DNA of 64,000 nt from Inquilinus ginsengisoli_A (lineage in GTDB: Bacteria > Pseudomonadota > Alphaproteobacteria > DSM-16000 > Inquilinaceae): the NCBI RefSeq assembly GCF_031453975.1, contig NZ_JAVDPW010000004.1, positions 124,001 to 188,000 on the forward strand, read 5' to 3'. Each line of letters begins with the position of its first letter. The stretch's first letter is position 1. A program made the position numbers and the translations under genes. Shown here piece after piece: positions 17,025-25,283 of this stretch. A model generated the notes under the pieces. That model did not search any database, was not told where the DNA came from, and saw only the letters and a list, made by a program, of their open reading frames with translations.

Positions 17025-18794
17025 TCAATTCCGGGCGGCCTGCGCCAACACGTCGCTGACCGACCCGTCCGGCGGCAGGCCCATGACGTGATGGCTGTGC
17101 CACAGGGCGTAGAACAGCAGGCTCCAGGCCTGCTGCGGCCGCTCGGACGCCGTGTCGCAGACATGGCGGACCAGGTCGGGCGAGACGAAGGCGGCAAGGC
17201 CGGGCTGGCTTGGCAGCAGCGCCCGAAGATCGGCCCGCCGGCCCGCCATCCAGCGCCCGACCGGCGTGTTGAAGCCCTTCTTCCTCGCCCGGGCCACGCG
17301 GTCCGGCAGCATCGCCGCCAGTTGCCGGCGCAGCAGCAGCTTGCCCCGCTTCAGTCCGATCTTGGTGCTGTCCGGCAGGGAGAAGGCGAAGTCGGCCACG
17401 ACAGGGTCGATGAAGGGGGTGCGCCCCTCGACGCCATGGCGCATCAGGCAGCGGTCCAATTTGGCCAGGAGCGCGTTCGGCAGGGCTTCGTCGCAATCGA
17501 TCGCCTGCAGCGTCTGCAGCAGCGTGCGGCCGGCCTCCGTCTCGCGCCGCTCGACCGCGCCGAGCGCGGTACGCCAGCCTTCCAGCCCGCTGACCCCGTC
17601 CAGGCCATGGAAGATGCCTTCGGCACGGGCGCCGCGGGTCACCCAGCGCCAGGGCAGCCGGGTCCGGCGGTAGCGGACATAGCCGCCGAACAGCTCGTCG
17701 GCGCCCTCGCCGCACAGCATCACCTTGAGCCCGCCCTTCGCGGCCGCCTGGGCCATGCAGTAGGTCGGCAAGGCGGCGGGGTCGCCGGTGGGGTCGTCCA
17801 GTGCCGCCGCGACGGCGGGCGCCAGGGCCCAGAACGCCGCCGCATCCATCTCCACCCGCTCGCAATCGGCGCCGGCCAGCGCCGCGACCCGGATCGCCTC
17901 CCGGCTCTCATCCGCGGGATCAGCGCCGTCATAGCCGATAGTGATCGCCTGGACCCGCCGGCCCGCCATGCGGCGGACATAGGCCAGCAGCAGCGAGGAA
18001 TCGACCCCGCCGGACAGGAACAACCCACAGGGCACGTCGGAGTTGAGGTGGACGCCGACGCTGTCCTCCAGCACACGGTCCAGCGCGGCGAGCGTGCAAT
18101 CAGGATCGCCGGCCCAGCCCGCCATCGCGGCCGGCAAGGCGGCGCGGTGCAGCCGCCGGACGATGCGGCCGTCCTCCACCACCAGCGTCTCGCCGGGCAG
18201 GACGCGGCGGACCTGCGGGAAGATGGTGTCCTCGCCGGTGGTGAATTTGAGCTGCATCAGCTCGGCGCGCTGCGGCGTCGCCACCTCCGGCCGGGCCAGC
18301 CCGGCCTTGAACAGGGCCTGCGGCTCGGACGCGAAGGCGAAGGTGCCGCCGCTCTCGACATAGTACAGCGGCTTGATGCCGAAAGGGTCGCGCGACAGCA
18401 CCAGCCGCCGCCGCGGCCGGTCATAGACGGCGATGGCGTACATGCCGCGCAGATCCTCGGCGAAGGACGGGCCCCGGCCGGCGTAGAGGTGCACCAGCGG
18501 CTCGCAATCCGATCCGGTCGCGAGGTGCTCCACCCCCACTGTGGCGCGCAGCGCCGGGGCGTTGTAGATCTCGCCATTGGCGACGAGGACGGTGTCGGCC
18601 GGCCCGTGAAACGGCTGCTGGCCATGGGCCACGTCGACGATGGCGAGACGGGTCGAGATCAGGGCGACGCCGTCGCCGACGAAGCGGCCGGAGGAATCCG
18701 GCCCGCGATGATCCAGGGCCCGTTCGAGGCGGGACAGCATCGCCGCATCCGGCGGCCCGCTTCGGCACGTCACCAGGCCGGCTATGCCGCACAT
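17025..18794 (-). CDS. asnB: AsnB-type glutamine-hydrolysing asparagine synthase
   Basis: Amidotransferase of 589 aa. Residues 1-~190 form a class II glutaminase domain: the nucleophile Cys2 in MCGIAGL, DHRGPDSSG, TRLAIVD and NGEIYN. The second half is an ATP-pyrophosphatase synthase domain with SGGVDSS (261-267) and GEGADELFGGY. Enzymes of this type make asparagine from aspartate, but close relatives amidate sugars or peptides in envelope and secondary-metabolite pathways. The neighbouring LpxL-like acyltransferase makes an envelope substrate possible. No aminotransferase or glycosyltransferase flanks it, so ordinary asparagine synthesis remains the default reading. Confidence 0.92.
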   Translation of the reverse strand: MCGIAGLVTCRSGPPDAAMLSRLERALDHRGPDSSGRFVGDGVALISTRLAIVDVAHGQQPFHGPADTVLVANGEIYNAPALRATVGVEHLATGSDCEPLVHLYAGRGPSFAEDLRGMYAIAVYDRPRRRLVLSRDPFGIKPLYYVESGGTFAFASEPQALFKAGLARPEVATPQRAELMQLKFTTGEDTIFPQVRRVLPGETLVVEDGRIVRRLHRAALPAAMAGWAGDPDCTLAALDRVLEDSVGVHLNSDVPCGLFLSGGVDSSLLLAYVRRMAGRRVQAITIGYDGADPADESREAIRVAALAGADCERVEMDAAAFWALAPAVAAALDDPTGDPAALPTYCMAQAAAKGGLKVMLCGEGADELFGGYVRYRRTRLPWRWVTRGARAEGIFHGLDGVSGLEGWRTALGAVERRETEAGRTLLQTLQAIDCDEALPNALLAKLDRCLMRHGVEGRTPFIDPVVADFAFSLPDSTKIGLKRGKLLLRRQLAAMLPDRVARARKKGFNTPVGRWMAGRRADLRALLPSQPGLAAFVSPDLVRHVCDTASERPQQAWSLLFYALWHSHHVMGLPPDGSVSDVLAQAARN

Positions 18795-19020
18795 GGCGCC
18801 AGGCCGGTGCTGCGGCGGCGACGTTCGACGGTGGGCGTGGCGCGATGAGGCCGCGACAAGGCTTCCTGCGCAACCCCGGTCAGGGCCGCGCAGACAGGCG
18901 GATGGTCAGTCATGGAGGGTCCGGCAGGGAGCGAAGGACCGAACCCTAGGCCCGCCGGATCACCAAGGGGTAGTTACCGATTCGTAATCGATGCGCGGCG
19001 CAGCGACAGGCGATGCCGCC

Positions 19021-20037
19021 TCAGGCGCGGCGGCGCCGGCGGCCTTCGCGCTCGCCGCCGCCTTCGGCCGGTCGGCCCGACTGGGTCTTGATCGGGCCCA
19101 GCAGGCGTTCGACCGTCTCGACATCCGGCACCGGGCCGCGCGCGGTGCCGTTCACCGCCGCGACCATGGCGCGGATGTGCTCCGGTGTGGTGCCGCAGCA
19201 GCCGCCGATGATGCGGGCGCCGGCGTCGCGCGCCAGGATGGCGTAAGAAGCCATGATCTCCGGCGTGCCGTCATAGACGATGGCGCCCTGGCGATACTGC
19301 GGGATGCCGCAATTGCCCTTGGCGACGATGATGTCATTGCCGTCCGACGCGCGAACCAGGCCGAGGATGCTGTCCAGCAGCTGGGCCGGGCCGATGCCGC
19401 AATTGGCGCCGAAGGCGCTGGGCCGGCAGGCGCAGTTGCGGCCATGGGTGATCGCCGCCTCCGGCGTCAGCCCCATCATGGTGCGGCCATTGGTGTCGAA
19501 GGTCATGGTCGATACGATCGGCAGGCCGGTGCGCGACGCGCCCTCGATCGCCGCCTGGATCTCCTCCGCCGCCGAGATGGTCTCGATCCACAGCACGTCG
19601 ACGCCGCCCTCGGCCAGCGCCTCGGCCTGTTCGGCAAAGGCGGCGACGCCCTCCTCGTAGCTCAGCACGCCGACCGGCTGGAAGATGTCCCCGGTCGGCC
19701 CCATCGAGCCGGCGACGATGACCGGGCGGTCAAACTCCTCCGCCACTGCGCGGGCGATGCGGGCGCCGGCCACGTTCAGCTCGCGCACCCGGTTCTGGGC
19801 GCTGTGCAGCGTCAGCCGGCGCGCGTTGCCGCCGAAGGTGTTGGTCAGGATGATGTCGGATCCGGCTTCGGCGAAGCCGCGATGCACCGCCTGCACCCGC
19901 GCCGGCTGGTCGACGTTCCACAGCTCCGGGCTGTCGCCGGTCTCCAGCCCCTGGCCGAACAGGCCGGTGCCCATGCCGCCATCGGCGAACAGGATCGGCT
20001 TGGCGGCAAGGAGATCGGGGAAGCGGGTGCTGGTCAT
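19021..20037 (-). CDS. Homocysteine S-methyltransferase (BHMT/MetH Hcy-domain protein) with Arg-rich tail
   Basis: Protein of 338 aa equal to a free-standing homocysteine-binding domain. It starts ILFADGGMGTGLFGQGL, contains LTNTFGGNARRL, and has the three zinc cysteines C213 (GANCGIGP) and C280-C281 (IIGGCCGTTPEHI). It transfers a methyl group to homocysteine, making methionine. The donor could be betaine (BHMT) or a methylcorrinoid partner, as in MetH. The presence nearby of separate pterin-binding and corrinoid proteins favours the second reading, a split MetH. The last dozen residues (GGGEREGRRRRRA) form a charged tail also seen on two other proteins of the region. It is divergent from mbfA. 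Confidence 0.88.
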   Translation of the reverse strand: MTSTRFPDLLAAKPILFADGGMGTGLFGQGLETGDSPELWNVDQPARVQAVHRGFAEAGSDIILTNTFGGNARRLTLHSAQNRVRELNVAGARIARAVAEEFDRPVIVAGSMGPTGDIFQPVGVLSYEEGVAAFAEQAEALAEGGVDVLWIETISAAEEIQAAIEGASRTGLPIVSTMTFDTNGRTMMGLTPEAAITHGRNCACRPSAFGANCGIGPAQLLDSILGLVRASDGNDIIVAKGNCGIPQYRQGAIVYDGTPEIMASYAILARDAGARIIGGCCGTTPEHIRAMVAAVNGTARGPVPDVETVERLLGPIKTQSGRPAEGGGEREGRRRRRA

Positions 20038-20123
20038 GGCCGGACCTTCATGGAAACCGCGGATGGGCGCGACGGAGCTGGAAACGCTACTGCCGGCCCG
20101 AGGGGAACTCCACCACAATATAA

Positions 20124-20147
20124 GGATATCGTTATGAATTTATATCC
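20124..20147. promoter_or_regulatory. AT-rich dyad GGATAT-N12-ATATCC in divergent promoter region
   Basis: In the 246-bp gap between the homocysteine methyltransferase gene (minus) and mbfA (plus), an AT-rich island around 20115-20150 stands out from the surrounding GC-rich DNA. It contains a perfect 6-bp inverted repeat with 12-nt spacing. In other alphaproteobacteria mbfA is controlled by Irr at an ICE-type dyad; this sequence does not match that consensus well. It may hold the promoter, an operator, or both. Confidence 0.4.
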
Positions 20148-20283
20148 CGACTGCGACATCGATGCGCCTGACCCTCCCCGAGGCCCGGGCCCGCCCCCGG
20201 TCCGGCGTCTGCGAGTCGTTCGTCATTGCCTTCGCCCGCCGCCCGGACGAGAAGCGAAGCGGGAGTCGGTGTGGAGACGGGCG

Positions 20284-21240
20284 ATGAAGGATTTTTCCGA
20301 GCTGACGGAGCGGGAGCTGCTGGCGCTGGCGATCTCGCTGGAGGAGGAGGATTCCCGGGTCTATGGCGATTTCGCCGAGGGCTTGAGTGCCGATTTCCCG
20401 GCATCGGCCGCGATCTTCCGCGGCATGGGCCGCGAGGAGGATGGGCATCGCCACCGCCTGCTCACGCTCTACAAGGATCGCTTCGGCGACCACATCCCGC
20501 TGATCAGCCGCCACCATGTCCGCGGCTTCATCCGCCGGCGCCCGGTGTGGCTGACCCGGCCGCTGTCGCTCGACACGGTGCGCAAGCAGGCCGAGGCGAT
20601 GGAAGCAGAGACCCGGCGCTTCTACGAACGCGCCGCCGGCCGCGCCACCGATGTCGCCGTGCGCCAACTGCTGGGCGACCTGGCGGAGGAGGAGCGACGG
20701 CACGAGCACATCGCCGAGCAGCTGGAGGAGAAGCACGCTCCGGCCAAGGTCCAGAAGCGCGAGGGCGAGGACGAGCGCCGGCTGTTCGTGCTGCAGATCG
20801 TGCAGCCCGGCCTGGCCGGACTGATGGACGGGTCGGTCTCCACCCTGGCACCGCTGTTCGCCGCGGCCTTCGCCACCCGTGACAGCTTCGACACCTTCCT
20901 GGTCGGCCTCGCCGCCTCGGTCGGCGCCGGCATCAGCATGGGCTTCGCCGAGGCGCTGTCCGACGACGGCAGCCTGACCGGGCGCGGCCGGCCGTGGCTG
21001 CGCGGCCTGGTCTGCGGCGGCATGACGGCGCTGGGCGGCCTCGGCCACACCCTGCCCTACCTGATCCCGGACTTCCGCGTCGCCACCGGCATCGCGGTCG
21101 GAGTGGTGGCGGTGGAGCTGGCGGTGATCTCCTGGATCCGTCACCGCTTCATGGACACGCCGCTGCTGTCCTCCGCCTTCCAGGTGGGAGTCGGCGGCGC
21201 CCTGGTGTTCCTGACCGGGATCCTGATCGGCAGCGCGTGA
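20284..21240 (+). CDS. mbfA: MbfA-type iron exporter (rubrerythrin-VIT1 fusion)
   Basis: Protein of 318 aa. The N-terminal ferritin-like/rubrerythrin domain (about 1-150) carries the di-iron Glu-rich segments SLEEEDSRVYGDFAE, GREEDGHRHR and LAEEERRHEHIAEQLEE. The C-terminal half is a VIT1/CCC1-like membrane transporter with several helices (GLMDGSVSTLAPLFAAAFAT, FLVGLAASVGAGISMGFAEA). In Agrobacterium and Bradyrhizobium, MbfA exports ferrous iron and protects against peroxide under iron sufficiency. The ATG at 20284 gives the family N-terminus MKDFSELTERELLALAISLE. The frame is open upstream to an AT-rich stretch, but that extension is not conserved. It is divergent from the homocysteine methyltransferase gene. 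Confidence 0.95.
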   Translation: MKDFSELTERELLALAISLEEEDSRVYGDFAEGLSADFPASAAIFRGMGREEDGHRHRLLTLYKDRFGDHIPLISRHHVRGFIRRRPVWLTRPLSLDTVRKQAEAMEAETRRFYERAAGRATDVAVRQLLGDLAEEERRHEHIAEQLEEKHAPAKVQKREGEDERRLFVLQIVQPGLAGLMDGSVSTLAPLFAAAFATRDSFDTFLVGLAASVGAGISMGFAEALSDDGSLTGRGRPWLRGLVCGGMTALGGLGHTLPYLIPDFRVATGIAVGVVAVELAVISWIRHRFMDTPLLSSAFQVGVGGALVFLTGILIGSA

Positions 21241-21390
21241 GCGCTCAGAGATCATCTGGAAACGCGCCGGCGCGAGTCGAATGGGGGTGGTTTCGAGAAC
21301 CGGCGCGCGGCGGACGTTTGGGTCCGTGAGCACCGGAAGCGGAGAAACCGCCGTCAGGCGGCCGCGCCAGTAGCGTTTCCAGGCGGTCTC

Positions 21391-22920
21391 TCAGTCGCTG
21401 ATCACCCCACCCTCCTCCTTCCGCCGGGCGACGAAGGCGTCGAGCTCCTCAGCGATGGCGGGGTCGAGCGGCGGGGGTTCGAATTCGGCCAGGATGCGCT
21501 TGTACAGCTGGTGCGCCCGCTGGGTCGCGTCCGGGGCCCCCGCCTCCTGCCAGGCCTCGAAGTTCCGCCAGTCGGACAACAGCGGCGCGTAGAACGCGCT
21601 CTCGTAGCGGGCCAGCGTGTGCTGGCAGCCGAAGAAATGGCCGCCGGGCCCGACCTCGCGGATCGCGTCGAGACCTAGCGTGTCGTCGTCGACCACGATC
21701 GGCTTCATGAACTCGACCATGGTCTGCACCAGCTCGGCATCGATGATCATCTTCTCGAAACTGGCGCGCAGCCCGCCCTCGAGCCAGCCCAGGCTGTGCA
21801 TGATCATATTGGCGTGGCCCTGGGTCGCGGCCCACAGCGAGACCATGCTCTCATAGGTCGCCTGCACGTCGACCGCGTTCGAGGCGTTGGTGTTGGAGGA
21901 CCGGTAGGGCAGGCCGTAGCGCCGCGCCAGCTGGCCGCCGGCCAGGGCCGCCTTGGCGTATTCCGGGGTGCCGAAGGCCGGCGCGCCCGACTTCATGTCG
22001 ACATTCGAGGTGAAGCCGCCATACATCACCGGCGCCCCCGGCCGCACCATCTGGATCAGCGCGATGGTGGCCAGCGCCTCGGCGTTCTGCTGCGCCAGGG
22101 CGCCCGCCAGGGTCGCCGGCGCCATCGCGCCGGCCAGGGTGAAGGGGGTGACGGCGACGATCTGCCCGGCCTTCGCCATCTCGATCAGGCCCTCGATCAT
22201 CGGCCCGTCCAGGCGCAGCGGCGAGGAGGTGTTGACCACGGTGAACAGGCTTGGCTCGCGCAGCAGCTGGTCGCGGCTGACGCCGCGGGCGATGCGGGCG
22301 ATCTCGATCCCGTCCAGCATGCGGGTGCGGCCCAGCGCATAGGCGTGGAACGGCTTGTCCGACAGGGTGACGAAGGCCCGCAGCGCATCGAGATGCCGGG
22401 TCGAAGGATGCAGGTCCACCGGCTCGACCGGATAGCCGCCGAAGATGTGCATCGCGTTCAGCGCCTGGCCGAGGCGGATCAGGTTGCAGTAGTCGCGGTA
22501 GTTGCCGACCCGGCGCCCGCCCTCGATGTCGGAGACGTTGGGGGCCGACCCGACCGAGGCGAAGACGATCGACCGGCCGCCGATATGGACGTCGCGCTCC
22601 GGGTTGCGGGCGTGGAAGGTGTAGTCCGACGGCGCCTTGGCCACCGCCTCCAGCACCATGCCGCGGTCGAAGCGGACGCGGCGGCTGCCCGGCGTGGTCC
22701 GGGCGCCGGCCTGGCGCCAGATCTCGATCGCCTCGTCATGCAGGAAATCCATCCCGATCTCTTCCAGGATGGTCAGCGACGCGTCATGGATGCGTTCGAC
22801 CTGATCCGGGCGCAGCACCTCCACCGGCGGCAGCGGGTTCTCCACCAGCTGCCACGGCAGCTGGGCGATGCCCACGGGCCCTTCGCGGCGGCGGCGCGGT
22901 GTGGTTCGGTTGCGGCTCAT
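21391..22920 (-). CDS. MttB-family methylamine/quaternary-amine:corrinoid methyltransferase (non-pyrrolysine)
   Basis: Protein of 509 aa of the trimethylamine methyltransferase MttB superfamily, a TIM-barrel that moves a methyl group from an amine to a corrinoid protein. Family blocks include LEEIGMDFLHDEAIEIWRQAG, FTLAGAMAPATLAGALAQQN and GCQHTLARYESAFYAP. There is no in-frame amber codon, so this is a non-pyrrolysine homologue; characterised members of that kind demethylate glycine betaine, proline betaine or carnitine. A GAGGTCAGG box abuts the ATG. The N-terminus reads MSRNRTTPRRRREGP, an Arg cluster echoing the C-terminal tails of its presumed partners. Its cognate corrinoid protein is probably the one at 32178-32882, about 10 kb away. 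The substrate is not determinable here. Confidence 0.92.
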   Translation of the reverse strand: MSRNRTTPRRRREGPVGIAQLPWQLVENPLPPVEVLRPDQVERIHDASLTILEEIGMDFLHDEAIEIWRQAGARTTPGSRRVRFDRGMVLEAVAKAPSDYTFHARNPERDVHIGGRSIVFASVGSAPNVSDIEGGRRVGNYRDYCNLIRLGQALNAMHIFGGYPVEPVDLHPSTRHLDALRAFVTLSDKPFHAYALGRTRMLDGIEIARIARGVSRDQLLREPSLFTVVNTSSPLRLDGPMIEGLIEMAKAGQIVAVTPFTLAGAMAPATLAGALAQQNAEALATIALIQMVRPGAPVMYGGFTSNVDMKSGAPAFGTPEYAKAALAGGQLARRYGLPYRSSNTNASNAVDVQATYESMVSLWAATQGHANMIMHSLGWLEGGLRASFEKMIIDAELVQTMVEFMKPIVVDDDTLGLDAIREVGPGGHFFGCQHTLARYESAFYAPLLSDWRNFEAWQEAGAPDATQRAHQLYKRILAEFEPPPLDPAIAEELDAFVARRKEEGGVISD

Positions 22921-23113
22921 CCTGACCTCGTCGCGACATTGGCCCGATCATGGGGCCGAACCGTGGCACGCCCGGGGGCCGTCGCGCCGCCCGGATTCGC
23001 CACGCAACAGCTTCGATGCGACATGCAACGCAGGGCACTATCGCCGCCGCATTCCTGCTGTAATATGAGATTAGCTCTCAATAGAGATGCGCTTTTTTTC
23101 ATGGAGGGTTTAT

Positions 23114-24238
23114 ATGGCCCGTCTGCTGGAGCCGGGGGATCCTGCCCCGCTTTTCGTGGCCCCGACGGCGCAGCGCGAGGATTTCCGGTTCGACACGGTC
23201 GCCGGACGATACATCGTGCTCAGTTTCTTCGGGTCGGCCGGCGAGCCCCAGGTGGCGCGGCTGCTGGCGGCGATCGCGGCCGACATCGGACCGTTCAACG
23301 ACGGCCATGCCTCCTTCTTCGGCGTCACCCGGGACCGCACCGATGTCGAGCAGCAGCGCCTGCCCGGCCGGGTTCCGGGACTGCGCTATTTCTTCGATTT
23401 CGAGAACAAGATCTCCGACGCCTATGGCGCGGAGCAGCATCGCGTCAGCTTCGTGCTGTCGCCCAACCTCCGCATCCTCGGCCGGTTCGCGCTGCAGGAC
23501 GGCGTGGAGCACGCCAAGGCGCTGGTCGATTTCGTCAGCCGCCTGCCGCCGCTGACCTCGCTCGGCACCGGCATCCCGGGCGCGCCGGTGCTGACGGTGC
23601 CGTACCTGTTCGAGCCGGCGTTCTGCCGCCGCCTGATCGACTACTACAACAAGGTCGGCGGCGAGGAGAGCGGCTTCATGCAGTCGCTGCCCGACGGCCG
23701 CACCGTCGGCGCGCTCGACCACAGCCACAAGCGCCGCAAGGATGCGACGATCGAGGATGACGAACTGCGCCTGGCCATGAAGGCCCGGATCGAACGGCGG
23801 CTGGTGCCGGAGATCAAGAAGGCCTTCCAGTTCAACGCCACCCGGATCGAGCGCTACATCGTCGCCTGCTACGACGCCGGCGAGGGCGGCTATTTCCGCG
23901 CCCATCGCGACAACACCACCAAGGGCACGGCGCATCGCCGCTTCGCCGTCACCATCAACCTGAACGCCGACGAGTTCGAGGGCGGCGAGCTGCGCTTCCC
24001 GGAATACGACCGGCACAGCTACCGCGCCCCGACCGGCGGCGCCGTGGTGTTCTCGTGCTCGCTGCTGCATGAGGCGCTGCCGGTGACCAAGGGCACGCGA
24101 TACTGCACCCTGCCTTTCCTCTACGACGAGGAGGGCGCCAGGATCCGCGAACAGAACCTCTCCTACTTCGCCGACGAGACCCTGCGCACCCAGCTGGAGC
24201 GCAACCTGCTGAACAAGGAAGCGCAGCAGGCGGGTTGA
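23114..24238 (+). CDS. Cysteine-less peroxiredoxin-like domain fused to a prolyl-hydroxylase-type 2OG-Fe(II) oxygenase
   Basis: Protein of 374 aa. Residues 1-155 follow the AhpC/TSA thioredoxin fold (LEPGDPAPLF, IVLSFFGSAGEPQVARLLAA, VSFVLSPNLRILGRF) but contain no cysteine; the first one is C171, so peroxidase chemistry is impossible there. Residues 160-350 are a P4H-type dioxygenase: iron ligands H264 and D266 in FRAHRDN, H319 in SCSLLHEALPVTKG, and R329 as the 2-oxoglutarate anchor. The oxygenase probably hydroxylates a protein or amino-acid substrate, with the redoxin-like domain as a binding module (inference). GGAGGG precedes the ATG by 7 nt. It is divergent from the MttB gene. Confidence 0.88.
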   Translation: MARLLEPGDPAPLFVAPTAQREDFRFDTVAGRYIVLSFFGSAGEPQVARLLAAIAADIGPFNDGHASFFGVTRDRTDVEQQRLPGRVPGLRYFFDFENKISDAYGAEQHRVSFVLSPNLRILGRFALQDGVEHAKALVDFVSRLPPLTSLGTGIPGAPVLTVPYLFEPAFCRRLIDYYNKVGGEESGFMQSLPDGRTVGALDHSHKRRKDATIEDDELRLAMKARIERRLVPEIKKAFQFNATRIERYIVACYDAGEGGYFRAHRDNTTKGTAHRRFAVTINLNADEFEGGELRFPEYDRHSYRAPTGGAVVFSCSLLHEALPVTKGTRYCTLPFLYDEEGARIREQNLSYFADETLRTQLERNLLNKEAQQAG

Positions 24239-24300
24239 GGCTTGGCCCGGTCGGCCGCCCCGAGGCGGCTGATCGGGGGCCGGCGGATGATGGGGCAGCG

Positions 24301-25152
24301 GTGACCACACCGGACGACATGATGGATGCGGACGGGGTCGTGGCCGGCCTCGGTCTCGCAGGGCCGGCGCATGCCATCCAGCTGGCCCAGACCCGCTTCC
24401 GCATGCGGCTGGTCGAGCATTGGCGGATCGCGCCGGGCGCCAGGGTGCTGGAGATCGGTTGCGGCCAGGGCGACACCACCGTGGCCCTCGCCGCCGCCGT
24501 GGGCCCCGACGGCCATGTCACCGCGATCGACGCAGCGGACGGAGGCTACGGCGCGCCGGACACGCTCGCCGATGCGGCGGAGCGCATCGGCCGGTCTTCC
24601 CTCGGCGGCCGCATCGGCTTCCGCTTCGGGGCCGACATCCTGGACCCGGCGATCCCGCTGCCCCACAGCCGGTACGACTGCGCCGTGCTGGCCCACTGCT
24701 CCTGGTACTTCCGCTCGGCGGAGGTGCTGCGCCGCACGCTCCGGCGCCTCGGCGACTGGACCGACCGGCTGTGCCTGTCGGAATGGGACCTGCAGCCGAC
24801 CAAGCCGACCCAGATCCCGCACCTGTTGGCGGTGATCCTGCAGGGCCGGATGGCGCGCCTCGACTCCGCCTTCGACGGCAATGTCCGGACCCCGCTGTCG
24901 CAGGCCGCGCTCACGGCCGTGCTGCGCGAGGCGGGGTGGCGGGTGGGCGAGGCGGTGCCGGTGGACAGCACGCAGCTGCAGGATGGCCGCTGGGAGGTCG
25001 ACAACGGCCTGGCGCTGCTGCCCCAGCCGCTCACGGCGTTCGAGGCGGCACCGCTGGCCGGGATCGACATGGCGGCGCTGCAGGCCGTCATCGGATCCGC
25101 CGAGATCGAATCTCTGCCGTCCTTCGCGATGACCTGCCGGCGCATCGGCTGA
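24301..25152 (+). CDS. Class I SAM-dependent methyltransferase
   Basis: Protein of 283 aa from the GTG at 24301. The SAM-binding motif I is VLEIGCGQGDTTVALAAAVG, followed by the acidic VTAIDAADGGY strand, so the Rossmann methyltransferase fold is clear. A later WYFRSAEVLRRTLRRLGDW block is typical of small-molecule methyltransferases. The substrate is unknown. The start is uncertain; an ATG at 24319 is the main alternative, and no strong ribosome-binding site separates them. It begins 62 nt after the oxygenase fusion, so the two may form one transcript. Confidence 0.82.
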   Translation: MTTPDDMMDADGVVAGLGLAGPAHAIQLAQTRFRMRLVEHWRIAPGARVLEIGCGQGDTTVALAAAVGPDGHVTAIDAADGGYGAPDTLADAAERIGRSSLGGRIGFRFGADILDPAIPLPHSRYDCAVLAHCSWYFRSAEVLRRTLRRLGDWTDRLCLSEWDLQPTKPTQIPHLLAVILQGRMARLDSAFDGNVRTPLSQAALTAVLREAGWRVGEAVPVDSTQLQDGRWEVDNGLALLPQPLTAFEAAPLAGIDMAALQAVIGSAEIESLPSFAMTCRRIG

Positions 25153-25283
25153 CAGCGACCAGCCATGCCCGCAGGGAAGAGCCGGCAGACCAGGGCCGTC
25201 CGGATCGCATGGCTCGGCTCTGGCCTCGCCTCGGGCCTGGCCGGTAGGGTCCGCTTCGCAACACTCCAGCCTGGGAGACGGCC

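Noticed and set aside
20131..20283. Longer MbfA starting in the AT-rich island near 20133
   Set aside because: The frame is open, but the extra ~50 residues are Pro/Arg-rich and absent from the MbfA family, whose N-terminus matches the ATG at 20284.
21391..22920. Pyrrolysine-containing MttB
   Set aside because: The frame has no internal amber codon, and no pyl genes are in the window; it is a non-pyrrolysine homologue.
22921..23113. Cobalamin riboswitch upstream of the MttB or corrinoid genes
   Set aside because: I looked for a B12-box-like segment and hairpin series in 22921-23113 and 32883-33082 and saw none I could recognise; a covariance search would be needed to be sure.
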